Positions 33,001 to 45,098 are shown, numbered from the stretch's first letter. The stretch is DNA of 64,000 bases from Verticillium longisporum (GCA_019188255.1 JAETXT010000015.1:992001-1056000), one strand, 5' to 3'. Program-made: numbers and translations. Notes: a model not told the origin generated them from the letters alone.

Positions 33001-34485
33001 AACGATGCGCCAGCTCTCAAGACGGCAGATGTCGGATTCTCCATGGGCATCGCGGGCACCGAAGTGGCCAAGGAGGCTTCCGCAATCATTCTCATGGACG
33101 ACAACTTCAACTCGATCGTCAAGGCTCTCATGTGGGGACGTGCGGTCAACGACGCCGTTAAACGTTTCCTCCAGTTCCAGCTCACGGTCAACATTACGGC
33201 CGTCGTGCTCACATTCGTTACGTCTGTCTCCAGCAACGGAGGCGAAGGTGCTGTGTCGGTCCTCACAGCGGTACAGCTGTTGTGGGTCAACCTCATCATG
33301 GATACTCTCGCTGCTCTCGCCCTGGCCACGGACCCGCCTCAGAAGAGCGTTCTCTTGAGGAAGCCCGAGAGACGCAACGCCTCGATCATCTCTACGACGA
33401 TGTGGAAGATGATCATCGGCCAAGCTATCTACCAGCTCGCCATTACATTCATGCTCTTCTATGGCTACGATCATCTGGACCTTGTGAAGAATGAGATGAA
33501 CCTGTCTCCAGAGAGGTTTGAAGCTCAGGTCCGTACTCTCGTGTTCAACACGTTTGTGTGGATGCAAATCTTCAACCAGTGGAAGTAAGTCCTTGATCAA
33601 ACCCCACGTATCATGATATTGAGATGACTGACCGCCTCCAGCAATCGCCGCCTCGACAATCGCTTCAACATCTTTGAAGGTCTTACGCAAAATTACTTTT
33701 TCGTTGCTATCAGCTCGATTATGATCGGCGGACAGATTTTGATCATCTTTGTGGGTGGCGCTGCTTTGTCAATTGCTCCCGACAAGCAGACGGCCCTGAT
33801 GTGGGGCATCGCCATTGTCCTCGGGTTCCTCTCCATTCCGTTCGGTATCGTCATCCGTCTCATCCCCGACGAGTTTGTCGAGCGCCTCATCCCGGACTAC
33901 CTCAAACGCAAGTCCAAGGAGAGCGGGCCCAAGCTCACGGTGGATGACGAGGAGTTTGGCCAGTACCCAGAAGCGCTGGCGGACGTGCGGGACGAACTGA
34001 CGTTCCTCAAGCGTATGAAGGGCGGACGCTTGAACAACCTCAAGTTTGCGGTCCAGCACCCTCGCGAGACGTTTGTGACGTACTCGAGAAGCCCAACGCA
34101 CTCGCGGTCCAACTCGGTCATCCACCCGGCGCCGCCCGTCACACCGCCCCGACAGGCCAGCATCAGCGAGGCACCCCCGGCACCGACGCCCGAGTCACGG
34201 AGGCGCTCGCGAAGCAACCGTAGCAGGTCCAACTCGGCCCTCGGCGCGCCGACTGTCATGGCTGGCCTCATTGCCGCCGGTGTGGCAGCCAACTGGACGC
34301 CCAATGACCCCAGGAGGAACCGCTCGGACGCGGGCCTGGCGGGCGAGAGCAGAGACGGCATCTCGCGGCAGAACTCGACGTCGGGACACGTCAGCATTCA
34401 GGAGGAGGGGCACGAGGTGGAGTGCCCAGCGGCAGCGAAGGCACAGACGGAGTCGACGAGCAGCACGGGCGGCGCACAGCACTAG
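30045..34485 (+). CDS. PMC1: P-type Ca2+-transporting ATPase, PMC1-like
   Basis: Type IIB calcium pump that moves cytosolic Ca2+ into the vacuole in fungi, using ATP. Three exons (30045-30103, 30186-33584, 33642-34485) give 1433 aa; the last junction rebuilds the family sequence NQWNNRRLDNRFNIFEG. Seen: a Ser-rich N-terminal extension, then NPFAFSPGQLSKLLNPKSL; the actuator TGESD; the ion-binding helix PEGLPLAVTLALAF; the phosphorylation motif DKTGTLTQNKM with catalytic Asp621; the KGASE nucleotide site; MVTGDN; and GDGTNDAPAL. The C-terminal hydrophobic segments include IGGQILIIFVGG and ALMWGIAIVLGFLSIPFGIVI, followed by a long Ser/Arg/Pro tail. No frame problem. It stands alone; a degenerate transposon begins about 480 bp past its stop. 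Confidence 0.94.
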
Positions 34486-34968
34486 AGTGTATTTTTTATT
34501 TTATTCTTCTTCTTTCATCCTCGGGCCCATGCCCGATTGCATCATGGCGTTGAGGCGGGACGCGGCGACGCCCCCTGTTCTGTACTTGTACGATACCTCG
34601 GGTCCTTTGGGCCCTCGCATGTTCTTCCGGTTCCTCTTGTACTGTTTTTCATTCATATTCTACGTCCAGATGGCGTGTATAGACAGTCCGGCACAACGGT
34701 GAAGACGTGAACTCGTTGCATGAAGACGTGAACTCATTGCATGACCGGCATGACGCTTGTGTTCTGTGTCGAGCATTTGGTTCCTCGGTCCTCGAGGACT
34801 ACATGGTTAGGGGCATAAGTTTCGATACCCTCCGAGGTAACTGCGACCCCTGCCTGTGGGTCTTGGCAGGAAGGTATAAAAAGCACGTCCCTTCCTCAGG
34901 AAACTGAAATTCCTTCGTAACTTACTTTTATTTCATTTTTTCACTTCCTAACAAGGAAGGAGCACCTT
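34486..34968. other. Intergenic between pmc1 and the transposon relic
   Basis: 3' region of pmc1. It holds a 21-bp direct repeat at 34701-34742 and a TATAAAAAG sequence at about 34876. Base composition turns AT-rich from about 34910, which probably marks the approach to the transposon body. No gene. Confidence 0.55.
34701..34742. repeat. 21-bp tandem duplication
   Basis: Two adjacent copies, 34701-34721 and 34722-34742, differ by one base (G/A), with core GAAGACGTGAACTC. They lie between pmc1 and the RIP-affected relic. Confidence 0.9.
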
Positions 34969-36009
34969 ATAACGCTAGAACGCTAGCGGATTAGAACCCT
35001 CTATACCGATATCTAGCTATCCTATAGCGCTATTATAGCCTATATAAGCTATTCGTTATAGTAAGTCTAGAGGGCAATTATAGTAGCTTCCGTAGAAACC
35101 TCCTATAGAACTAGTCGACCTTAGAAAATAAATAACGAAGAAGTCCTCTTATTAGTTAAATACGTTATAGGATCTATAGAAGATAGGTATATAACCTTTA
35201 AAGAGCTTATATCTTAGCTTTTTAAAAGCTAATTTAGTATTTATATCTAGCTTTTTAATAGCTAATTTAGTATTTACGTTATCTATAACTACCTCTAAAA
35301 ATAGGGCTTTAGTAGATATCTAGCTACCCGGAAGCCCCCTATTTTAGAGGTTAATTAGTAAAAGTAGCTTACCTAAGTTAAAGCCTATTCTAATTAATCG
35401 GTTAATAACTAGTGCTAGGTATTATAGACCGATAAGACCTAAATAATAGGTAGTAGCTACTAGTATTTCTATATTATATATAAGCTTAATAAGGAATTAG
35501 AGAATAACTACCTCGTTATAAGGGTATTATATAAATAGGGCTAGATATTTTAGGGCTCCTTCTATAATAATAAGAAGGGACCTACTATCTTCTAGGAGAA
35601 AAGCTAGGGTACTATTATAATAAAGGCCTATTAATAATAGATAATACCCTAAATTATAGGGTATTATTATACTAAAAGCCCCCTAATTCTAGTCTAAGAT
35701 AATACGACTTCTTATATTTATAAGTTAATATTTACTCTTTTAGAGAAAGGAGGTATTATTTATATATAGTAGCCTACTTTCTCACTTAATCTAAACTTAG
35801 TTAAGTATATTTAGAACTAGATAAAGGATTTTATCTAGAAGAATTATAATAGGAATAGTATTAAAAACCCTAGAATCTAGTAATTACGCCCTTAAGTAGA
35901 AGCTACCTAGGAAGCTATACCTTAGGATTTTTTAGAAAAGCCAATTAAAACTATACCTAATCGGGTTAAAGCTATTATTTTAGCGAATAGAATAAAGATA
36001 AAATACTAG
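34969..36009 (+). mobile_element. RIP-mutated Tc1/mariner-type DDE transposase relic
   Basis: A very AT- and TA-rich island whose + strand keeps one reading frame, without indels that I can find, from about 34969 to the stop at 36007-36009, despite many stop codons. With stops read as former Trp/Gln codons the frame is a fungal Tc1-like transposase. The N-terminal helix-turn-helix region includes KINNEEVLLLVKYVIGSIEDRYITFKEL... (first part) and YLATRKPPILEV. The first catalytic Asp is in VL*TDKT* (35431-35433), the second in V*DNTTSY (35698-35700), and the third site sits in PTFSLNLNLVKYI. The end reads VEAT*EAIP*DFLEKP then PNRVKAIILANRIKIKY. TGG to TAG/TAA, CAG to TAG, GAG to AAG and GAC to AAC changes are those made by repeat-induced point mutation (CpA to TpA on both strands). 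Terminal inverted repeats were not identified. Confidence 0.9.
35215..35280. repeat. 33-bp in-frame tandem duplication inside the relic
   Basis: Units 35215-35247 and 35248-35280 share TAGCTTTTTAAnAGCTAATT and the following bases. The length is a multiple of three, so it adds eleven codons without shifting the transposase frame. It lies in the DNA-binding half. Confidence 0.85.
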
Positions 36010-36835
36010 GGTAGTTAGGCAGGAAGTTATAGAAAAGTGGAACCCTAGTCAGTATAGGACCCACACCCGAAATTTACTGCACTGGATAGTACCTCCAACA
36101 TGAGACACGTCGCTGATGCTTGTGGTGAGAGTCTTTCAATGTTTCCATGGTGTTTTGGCATTATTTTGCTAATCCGTCCAAACGATACTTTTTCCGTTTC
36201 TTGCCCTTTCTCGGCCGTGCTACCGCAGCGAGGGAGGGCCTGCAGGGCGCGTGTGGAAGGAGACATGATTCCATCATCGCCCGCCCTCGTCTATTCCAAC
36301 GTCGCCAAAGCGAAGTCAAGATAACAGGAAAAGAGAGAGAAGCGGGTAAGCAGAGGGACAGAAAAGACGCGAGAACATGGGGAGGAACCAAGCAAGGAAT
36401 AGACGCGGACAAGAAATAAAAAATAAAACACCAGCCCCCGTTTCAGACACGAGGCTGGGAAAAACACAAGAGGTATCTACACCGAGTCTAACGAGGCGGA
36501 ACAAATAAAGGAAGAGACAGATAGGCAGCGGTGCGTCTTTTTCTTTCTTTCCGAGTCTTTTGACATGTGCTGCTGCTGGGGGTAACAAGTGTGCCGGAAC
36601 GCCGTGCACCGTTTTGCTGTGCTGGGAGAGGAAAATGAAAAGCTGGGCGGGGGAAAAGGACCAAGGTGCGGGAGGCCCCTTAGTTGGTTGATGGGAAGGC
36701 GTTTGCGTCGTGATGGGGAGTTGGAAGGAAAAGCTTAGGATCATGAGAGATCTGGGCAGATCTAGGAAGAGCGCGCTGCGGTTCGGCAGAGCTGTGAGAG
36801 GGGAGGGAGACGACAGCTGACGGCTGACTTTAGAG
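36010..36835. other. Intergenic, between the relic and the sirtuin
   Basis: Composition returns to normal at about 36050. This holds the 3' region of the sirtuin on the minus strand. No gene supported. Confidence 0.55.
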
Positions 36836-38436
36836 CTACGACGACCGCTTCAGGTCGACGGGCGACTCGGACCTCTTGGCGGCCGGGTAGACCTGGGTGA
36901 AGCGGTGGCGGTGCTCAAAGCCCGGCTCGGTGTGGACGTCGACGGCCTGGCCCCGGGGCACCATGTCGTGGCGCAGGTCCCAGCCGGCGCGGCGGCACAG
37001 CTCGGCGACGACAACGTCGCAGTGGCCGAGCAGGTCAATGTCAAAGTTGATGTGGTTGATGGGGTCGAGCGAGATGCAGAGCTGGGGCACGTGGGGCGGC
37101 AGCCACGAGACAATCTCGGACACGGGCGTCACCTTGAGCGAGGTGCCGATGACGAGGACGAGGTCGACGCGGTCGCGGTCGTGGCCGGCGAGGCGGCGGC
37201 CAAAGGCGTCGGGGAGGCCCTCGCCGAAAAAGGTGATGTCGGGCTTCATGACGCCGCCCTGGGGGATGTCGTCGTCGACGTCCGAGTCGTCGGACGGGTT
37301 GTCGTGGCCGGAGCGCCGGCGCGGCGCGTAGGGTCGCTTGGCGGCGTTGCCGCGCTTCGGGGCCGTCCCGGGCGGCGGCGACGTTGCTGCTGCTGCTCGC
37401 GCTCGGCCTGCAGCTGGGCGACGCACTTGGGGCACCGCGGGATCTGCTTGGCGTGGATGGCGGGGAAGATGTCCTCGCCGGGGCAGTTGTAGCCGCACTC
37501 GAGGCACGAGGCTGTGGCGAAGGAGCCGTGGCACTGGATGATGCGATCCGGGTTGATGCCGGCACGGGCCTCGACGTTGTCAATGTTTTGCGTGTAGTTG
37601 GTGAGCAGCTTGCCCATGCGGTCCAGCATGGCGATGAAGGCATGCGTCGGCGAGTAGCGGTCCGTGTTCACAATGATGTCCTTGGCGACTGTGTAGAAGA
37701 TGGTGGGGTCGTCGCGGAACACGTTAATGTCAAAGACCTCTTGCGGGTCGTGCACGGCGAGGCCCATGTGCTCCAGCTGGGCGTAGAGTCCCGTCTTCTT
37801 GGAACGGAAGTCGGGGATGCCGAGCGATGTTGAGATGCCGGCGCCCGTGATGACCATGATGTTGCGGGAGCGGGTCAACAGGGCGACGGCGTCGTCGAGC
37901 GAGTTGTGCGACGGCAGCTTGGCGCGCTTGGCCAGCTCACGGCTAAAGGCCAGCGTCAGCATGCTCGTGTAGGCCTCCTCGGGGGCGCCGTCAAGGAAAG
38001 CCGGGGCACGGATGTTAAAGGCCGTGAGCAGGCGTTTCGCCGTATAGCGACCAGAGTCGACTGTGCGCAGGCAGAACTCGCGGGGGCCGATGGTCCGCAG
38101 CAGCTGGCGAAGGTGGTAGGCCTCGGCTGGCGAACAGGCGTCGGGATCGTCGGCGGCGAATTTGGTGTCTGAGGGGATGCCGTCGACGGCGTCTTCAAAG
38201 AGAGAGTCATGTGTCCAGCAAGACTCGCGCACATCCTTGGCGCGTTCTTCGAGTTCTCGCAAGCCAAGGTCGTGAGAGATTTCCGTCGGCGTAGGCGTCC
38301 GAGACGGCGTTTCTGTCTGAGCGCGCGACAGAGATCCGGAGCGAGACGTAGCCATCTCAACCGTGTTGACGGTCATACCTTTGGGGCCTTTGACGCGTCG
38401 CTTGCCGATTCGGCGCTGTGGTTTTTTGTGATACAT
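36836..38436 (-). CDS. SIR2: NAD-dependent histone deacetylase, class I sirtuin (Sir2/Hst1-like; one-base frame break)
   Basis: Nuclear NAD-dependent deacetylase of histones, involved in silencing in fungi. Single exon from ATG 38436, about 533 aa once bridged. The N-terminal part ([33 protein letters not shown]) is the extension typical of Sir2/Hst1. The sirtuin core shows [15 protein letters not shown] (198-212), TQNIDN (282-287), the catalytic His in CHGS (His303) and zinc cysteines 311/314 and 335/338. After a Gln/Arg linker come [33 protein letters not shown] and the end strand [23 protein letters not shown]. The frame breaks within CCCGGG at about 37367-37372 in the low-complexity linker; one added base restores it. 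Sequence error is likelier than inactivation. Neighbour of the RIP relic; a single ACGCGT lies at 38958-38963 upstream. Confidence 0.9.
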
Positions 38437-41400
38437 TGTTGTGTTGGCCGGCGATTCTGGATCAGGTCAGTGATTTGTTCACGTGCTGTTTTTTTTTCAT
38501 GTGTCTGGTGTTTGAGCGACGACGATGCATGCGGGGATCGACATTAGCGCGTCTGGGAAATCGATGTCCGTCTGAGAAATCGATGTCGGTTTGAGAAGGC
38601 AACTGAAACGACAATGTGCACAAACAGGATGATGAGAAATACAACCTGGCAGATAAAAGCCAGTGAAATATGAGCAAATGGGTGAATGAACAACGAATGA
38701 CACGACAGTGGCCACAACGCCCAGGTTCGGTCGGATCGCCGCCGATGGTTGGGTGAGACAAGACATGACTAGGCAGAAGAGGAAGAACAGGGAGAGCGAG
38801 AGGAAGAGGAAGAGGAAGAGAGAGAGAAAAAAAGGCGGGAAGGCCAGAGAGAAAGAGAGGAAAACCCAAGATACACGTACCTGTCCGACTGGCAGGTTGG
38901 CCATTTGCCCTCTCTGTTGTCCGCATAATGGGATGATGTGTAGGAGTTGAGTCTGTTACGCGTGGCAAAAGGCGCCGACGAGAGAAAGTCTTGATGAGAC
39001 GGGGATACTGTCGCAGAAGGCTCGAAACTTGAAAATTCCCACAACAAGATACGCGACGATGAAAGACTCAAAAATGAGTGATTGTCTCTTTGATGAGACA
39101 ATATGTCGATAGTTTTGGATGGATGGGGTTGATGGATGGATGGCAATGGTGATGATCACCATATGCAGCGATTCGGAATGGCGAGAGGTGAGTGTGAGTG
39201 TGTGTGTGGTGGGACAAACAAGAAGAGCACGGGAGATAGGCAGACGAATTGACCAGGGGGGGGTTGGCAAGGTTGTGTGGGGGCGAGGAGGAGAATGTGC
39301 CCAGGTGAAGGAAGCAAAAGGCAGACGTCGCAACTCTGGACCGTGTGCAGAGTTGAGGTCAAGGTATCGAGGAGCAAGGGTGACAAGAGTGCGAGAGAGA
39401 GAGAGGCGGAGTCGGGGCGAAGACGACCAACAAAAAACAGGGATGTGTCGTGTTGAGAGGAAGTGAGTCGAGTCGGACGACGGAAAATGGGAGTTGTGGA
39501 AAGGTCTAGGTTGAGGAGAGTAGGAATGGGTGGGCAGAAGAAAAGGGAATAGCACCAAAGTGTAAGGCAAAAGGCGAGGCAAGGCAAGCAAGGCGAGGCA
39601 AGCAAGACAAGGCAAGGCAAGACCAAGCGGCTGGCTGGAAACTCTACCTTTTGTCACTCTCCTCTACTCTCCTCTGCTCTCTGCTTGCCTCCTCGTCTCT
39701 CGTCTTGTTATTCTTGTCCAGGTCAACAGGTGACGCGAGTTGTATGGATTTCCATTTGCATCAGCCACAAGCTAAACGCTACGGAAAGTCAAGAGATGCC
39801 GATCAATGGATAGAGGGCTCTTAGGTGATGCATCTCTCTCTCTCTCTCTCTCATGCTGCTCGCTCACAAGGGCTCTTGTCTGATGATCCGGGTTGGTATC
39901 ACTATAATATAATGCTGGAAGCCAGAATCAGCAATCGAACGAAGGAGAAGTAACTCGTCAATTTCCCGCCGGGCCAAGCAAATGAAATCCAAAGAAAAAA
40001 TGCAAGTGGAAAGCCAAACGCGGAAAGCCAGGATGCCCTCTTTTCTGGTGCATCAGCCAGCGGGCCAATGATTTGAGAGACAGAGAGCACTACGCCGGGA
40101 ATGCACCAGTATGTGGTGACAGTATCTATCTCTCTCTCTCTGCTCTGTGTGTGTGTGGTGTGGTCTCGGGCTTGGCTAAATACGGACTCGCCTGGTTTGG
40201 GCATTCGTTATTAGACCCTCGTCTACGCTGCCCGTCTCTGTGTACCGTCTCACATCGCTCTTTTGCCTTGTGCCTTTTGCTCCTCTTCCCTCCTTAGATT
40301 CACCTTAGGATCCAAGCCAGCACAAGAGAGGGTTGCGCCCAACGGGTAAGCTCGTTGGGTTCGCTTACACGTCGCCCTCGGCCGCTTATACGCCCTCTTG
40401 TGGCTGGCATTGCCCGATCTGTCATCGTCCTCCGTTCCCGTCGATGGACTGCATGAGCTCATGAGATGGCGCCTTTTGCCTGAGCACCGCCCAGACACTG
40501 GTTGGCTGGAGGGGGCCTGGGCTGGGCGCCGAGGGCTGATCCGGAGCGTTGTCGAAATCGTGACAATTGCCTAGTTACCCTGCCTTGCCTAGGCACCTTC
40601 GCTATGTTCATCAAGGTATGGTCGGTTACCGGACCTTGTGTTCTGTCTGAGCCGGGGGGGTCCTGTCGCCATTGATGACCTTTCGCGTGGTGGGAACCGC
40701 CGTCTCCGTCAAATGACACCGATAACGTTATTCCCGCAATGCTTTGCATCGAGAGGGCGGACTTTTACCGTACATGGTAGAAAGAAATGAGTCTGGCGGT
40801 GAAAATGGGCCATCAAGTTAGAGCGAACAATGTAGGCATGATCCACTTTCGGCTTCGCCCTCTGCGTTCGCCCTCTGCGTTAGATAGGCTCATCATGACA
40901 TTGCGCTGAACCTGTCAGCGAAGCCATCCACCTCACTTCCATTCATCGATCCCTTTTCCACTCAAGTGCCTGCAAAAAAACATGTCTTCCAAGTATCACA
41001 GTGTCACATGGAGGCGATGAGCAGAAGACTGATGAAAAAATAAGCACATGATGAGCTATCACCTCACAACTCGCCATCTTCGTCACCTGCCACCGCCAGC
41101 TGTGCAAGATGGGCGTAGTTTAGGGGGCCACTGTCATCCTGCAGAACGTGCTGCCATCGACCGTGTCACCCGGTCCGATGTTGCCAGACATGGATCATGT
41201 TCCAGCCCAGAGGGAAATCCCCTCCCCCATCAACCGCCACGCACACACATCCCAAAAGGAACCAATTTTTGTATTGCAAAACGGAAATCGATCCCGATAA
41301 TGCCAAATCGCATTTCTGAGATGTGGAGCGCCTCTTCTTTCTGCCTTTGGAAGGGTGCATGGCTGTGCGACAACTGAGTGCAGTGCGCCGTTCAAGCTTG

Positions 41401-41970
41401 GCTGTGTTCTGCGTGCGTCAATCCCGGAAGTGGTGGCATCATGACCCGGCGCCTCCGTCCGCACGCCACTAGGAGAACACACGCCTGCTCATTTCCATGT
41501 GTGCCATTTGGTACTGTTTTTTTTTTCCTGGGCCAGTCCGCCTCGGCTAATACAGTGGACGAGCCAGCTGACGAGACGTACGGCGCCAGCCGTGCTGCTC
41601 CCCACGTGTTGAAAAAGCTCCGGGGAAACACTCGACTTATTTTAACGATTGGTTTATCTGCGCTTTCACTGGGTTGTGACAGTCAAGCTGTTCCCTGTTA
41701 ATGTCCTGGGTGCTTACTTGTGGTGGCAAATAACAGATGGGCCACGCATGGCGCGCTTGGGACAATTCATCCATGCTGTGTCATCTCGAGTCATGCTCGA
41801 GTGAGATGAGAGAAAAAGAGGTGGAAGAGTTATCAGGTCCTTGAATCCAAAAGCTGGATCGCATTACTTTTCAAACATCAAAATCTATCAACGCTGTCTA
41901 TCAACTCGGAGAGAAACAAGCTTAAACCAAAAGTAAACTCTCAGAACCAGGAGTTAACAGACTTCGCTCC
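38437..41970. other. 3.5-kb gene-free region between sir2 and scy1
   Basis: No supported gene. 38.5-39.7 kb, the upstream region of the sirtuin, is purine-rich on the + strand with GGCAAGGCAAGCAAGGC-type short repeats (39567-39630) and a CT microsatellite (39832-39853). The rest, to 41.97 kb, has no recognisable coding content and includes the 3' region of the kinase gene. A noncoding transcript cannot be excluded. Confidence 0.45.
39567..39630. repeat. Imperfect AGGCAAGGCAAGC short-unit repeat
   Basis: Repeats of GGCAAG/GGCGAG/AAGCAAG units of 5-10 bp, about 1.1 kb upstream of the sirtuin start. Simple repeat, and the cause of the Leu/Pro/Cys-rich spurious frames on the minus strand here. 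Confidence 0.8.
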
Positions 41971-44900
41971 TCATATCAGGCTCTGGTACTTATCCAAACC
42001 AGGCTTTGCCTGCTGTTGCTGTGTTTGCTGTTGTTGTTGATGCTGCTGAGCCGTTCCCATCATGCTGTTCATGCTCGCTCCAGGACCCATGCCCATGCCC
42101 ATGCCGGGCCTCGCTGCCATTGCATTCATAGAGTTCAGCGAGTTCATCGAGTTCATCGAGCTCATCGAACCCATCGAGCTCATCGAGTTCGCCCCCTGCT
42201 GAGCCAGCACGCCCATGCCCATACCACCCATGCCGCTCGCCGACCGGTTCCCTGGCGCAGCCTGCTGCTGCTTTGGCGGCGGCGCGAGACTGAATCCCGA
42301 CGACCCCATCATGCCGCTGCCACCACCCGGTGGCGGCGGAAGTGAGAACGACCCTTGTGAGGACCCCATGCCCGGCCTCGCGCCGCCACCCATGGACAGA
42401 CTCCCCATCGAAGCGCCCATGGCCCCGAGGCCTGACGACGACGACGGTGCCGGCGACGATGACCATGGGTTGGACTGTGTCGCCGAGCTGCCCGCCGACG
42501 CCCAGTTCACTGACGCTGCGGCGGCGCCCTGCTGCTGCAGGGCGGGTTGCATCGGCTGAGAGAACTGCGTCGTCGAAGGAGTCATCGACTGGAACCCACT
42601 CAGGTCCGGCGTCACAGTCCGGAACGTCGGTTGCGCCTGCGCCCTGACGCCGTTGAACTGACCGGGCGCAGCCGTCGTTTGCGGCGGGCTGGGCGTCGAC
42701 CACGAAAAGGCCGCGGCCTTGGGTGTGCTGGATCGAGACCCCATCGATGGACGGGCTGACGTTGTCGTGGTCGACGGCACGGGGGGGTCGTCCCAGCTCG
42801 CGAACGAGTCGCCCGGGGCGGAGCTCGTGACTTTGCCCTTGACGAGCTGTTCAAAGTCGTTCTCCGACGCGCCGTTGGTGTTGCTGTCAAACGTCGTGCC
42901 TGTTACGCCGCCAAAGGCCATGAAGTCTTCATTTCCGACGGTGCTGCCATTCGCGTTGCCGTTCAGCTCCTGCAGCTTCTTGGTCTGCTCGTCCTCTACA
43001 CGCCTAGACAGGGTTTTGATGAGATCCATGAAGCTCTGAAACTGCTTCAAATTGAGCAGTGGCCCCAGGCTCATGTTCCAAAGGATAGGCAGGATCTCCA
43101 TGGCCACAAAGTCGGCGTCTGCCGTGTCGCCCACCACGCGGAGCACATTGAGTGCCGCCACCATGACCGCTGGCTCTTTGGTCTTGATGGACTTGATCAG
43201 GGGCACAATCTTCTCCTGCATTGTGTACTTGTCCAGAACGCTGGACGATGACGTAGTCTTCCTTCTCTCGGCGCTGAAGTCGCCCAGCCCGTCGTTCGAC
43301 GGATCGTTCGACCCGCCGCACAGCACCACGAACGCCTGACAACCGCGCACCTTGATGGCCAAACTGTTCGTCTTGCTGAAGACCATGGCGATGACCGGGA
43401 AGAGCTCGTTCTTGATCGTGCTGAAGTCGAGCACCGCGAGGATGGCAGGCAGCCCTCTCAGCGCCGCATCAACAACAGCCGGAGTCCCTGATTCGATTGC
43501 TGTCATGATGATGGGTAATATATCTGACCGAGTCAGCGGATTGATGCGTATGAGCCAGCCATCGCAGGGTACTGCCACTTACCGTCGGTGAACTCCTTGC
43601 CGCTGCAATTGCTCGAGATGACAGACATGTTCTCGAGGACAACCATGAGACCGGCATCCTTGGCTGGATCTTTGGGCGGCTCTGCTTCTTTCTTGCCGGC
43701 CGAGACGAAAATCTCCTTGAGCCTCGGCCGAACGCTTTCGCTAAAGGCACGCTTTGCCGTCGGCAATAACTCCATGATTTTGAAGATGTTCTGAAGAATC
43801 AATGAGATGAGCTCCTTGTCTTTCATCTCGTCGAGCAACGCCGGCAGCAGCTTCTTCTCCATGACCGACTTGGGGAAAGACGGCAGGACTTTGTTCAAGC
43901 CCCGCATAAACTGTGCCTTTTCGTTGGGCGTCTTGGCGGGGAAAGCATCGAGGAAACGAATCGTGGAGACGAGTATGTTGTCGAAATACTCGCTGTCCTG
44001 GAACTCCTTGGCCGTCATGCGCTGCGCCGGCCGTCGAGTGATGAGGCGCGGCAAGACGTGAGCCGACAGGTCCTTTGGCAAGTTTCTGGATGCCAAGAAC
44101 TTATTGGATGAAGAGGGAATCGTCGATGAGGAGGAGAAGAGTCTTTTGTACGTCGAGACGCTGGCATGGGTTTCGAGAGGAGAGCGATGGGGCGAGTTGT
44201 AGAGAGCAACACACAGGAGGCCTAGAGAGAACATATCGGCCGATGTTGTGAGGTTGTTGTCGAGGACGAAATCAGGGGAGGTGTAGTCGAGGTTTAGCTG
44301 GACGGAGCCAGGTAACCTGGGGTCCATGTTAAGGATCTCGCCCAAGCTGATGGGCTGGATAGAGGTCGGCTTGTTCGAGTTCTCTTGAGGGCTGCAGAAG
44401 GACAGACCACTGATTTTCCAGTCTGACTGTTCATGCTGTTAGGCAGTGTTCCTAGCAGATCTAGGCTATGGGAGGAGGAGCGCGCGGTAACTGACCTTGG
44501 CGTTGATCAAGATGGCGTCAGGCGTCAGGTTTCCGTGCACCAAGCCAGCATTGTCGTGCAGAAACTCGAGCGCCTTGCTGATCTGCAGCAGTCCCTTTTG
44601 GATCTCGAGCTCATCAATTTCGAGCTCGCGCCGCCTCCGAACGCCCTCTGAATCCTCCGTCACATATCGGCTCGAGCGGCCACCAACCCCGCCTGACCGT
44701 TCCTGGTCATCCTTGTCCTGTAGCAGACTGGCCAGCGACGCCGTCACAGCCTCGGTCACGAACTGCAAACCTCCACTTCGCGTCTCCTCCACAGGCTCGA
44801 CGAGCTCGAGCACGCTCGGGTGTCGCAGTTTGGCAAGACTCGAGGCCTCCTTCTTTAGACGCTCGACAACTTCCTCAGTCGTGCGCTTGAATGCGCTGGC

Positions 44901-45098
44901 GCTGCTGCGGCTCAGCGAGTTGCCATGGCTGTCGAGGGACTTCTTGTCGAAGACAAAGACGCTGTAGGCCTTGCCGGTGGACTTCTTCTTGCAGTCGTAA
45001 ATCTTCCAGGGCCCGGCGGTGGATGTCGAGTTTTGGGAGATGGAGTAGTTTGCGGTGATGTTGGTGGAGGAGATCGACTTGAAAGCCGAAGAGAACAT
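41971..45098 (-). CDS. SCY1: SCY1-like protein pseudokinase (SCYL2/Scy1 group)
   Basis: SCY1/SCYL2 proteins are kinase-fold proteins linked to clathrin-coated vesicle traffic; most lack catalytic residues. Exons 45098-44496, 44426-43583 and 43523-41971 give 999 aa with clean junctions (NAK|SDWKISG and EFTD|DILPII). The N-terminal kinase-like domain starts with the usual ISSTNITANYSIS and PWKIYDCKKKSTGKAYSVFVF. Where a catalytic loop HRD would be, the text reads LVHGNLTPDAILINAK, and the DFG position lies in SDWKISG, so it is probably a pseudokinase. The middle is HEAT-like helices (ILPIIMTAIESGTPAVVDAAL, ALNVLRVVGDTADADFVAMEILP). The C-terminus is low-complexity Ser/Gly/Met/Gln and ends DKYQSLI, which resembles this family's tail. 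Confidence 0.9.
42123..42190. repeat. 9-bp coding repeat in the scy1 C-terminus
   Basis: Repeats of GAGTTCATC/GAGCTCATC on the + strand encode, on the minus strand, alternating Ser-Met, Asn-Ser and Met steps (SMSSMNSMNSLNSM). Expansion-prone low-complexity coding DNA. Confidence 0.85.

Noticed and set aside
34855..36065. TGTGGGTC (34855-34862) and GACCCACA (36058-36065) as terminal inverted repeats of the relic
   Set aside because: Only eight matching bases, no flanking TA target duplication, and the match does not extend; chance is likely.
38956..39657. 233-codon minus-strand frame upstream of sir2
   Set aside because: Leu/Pro/Ser composition is produced by purine-rich short repeats; no family resemblance.
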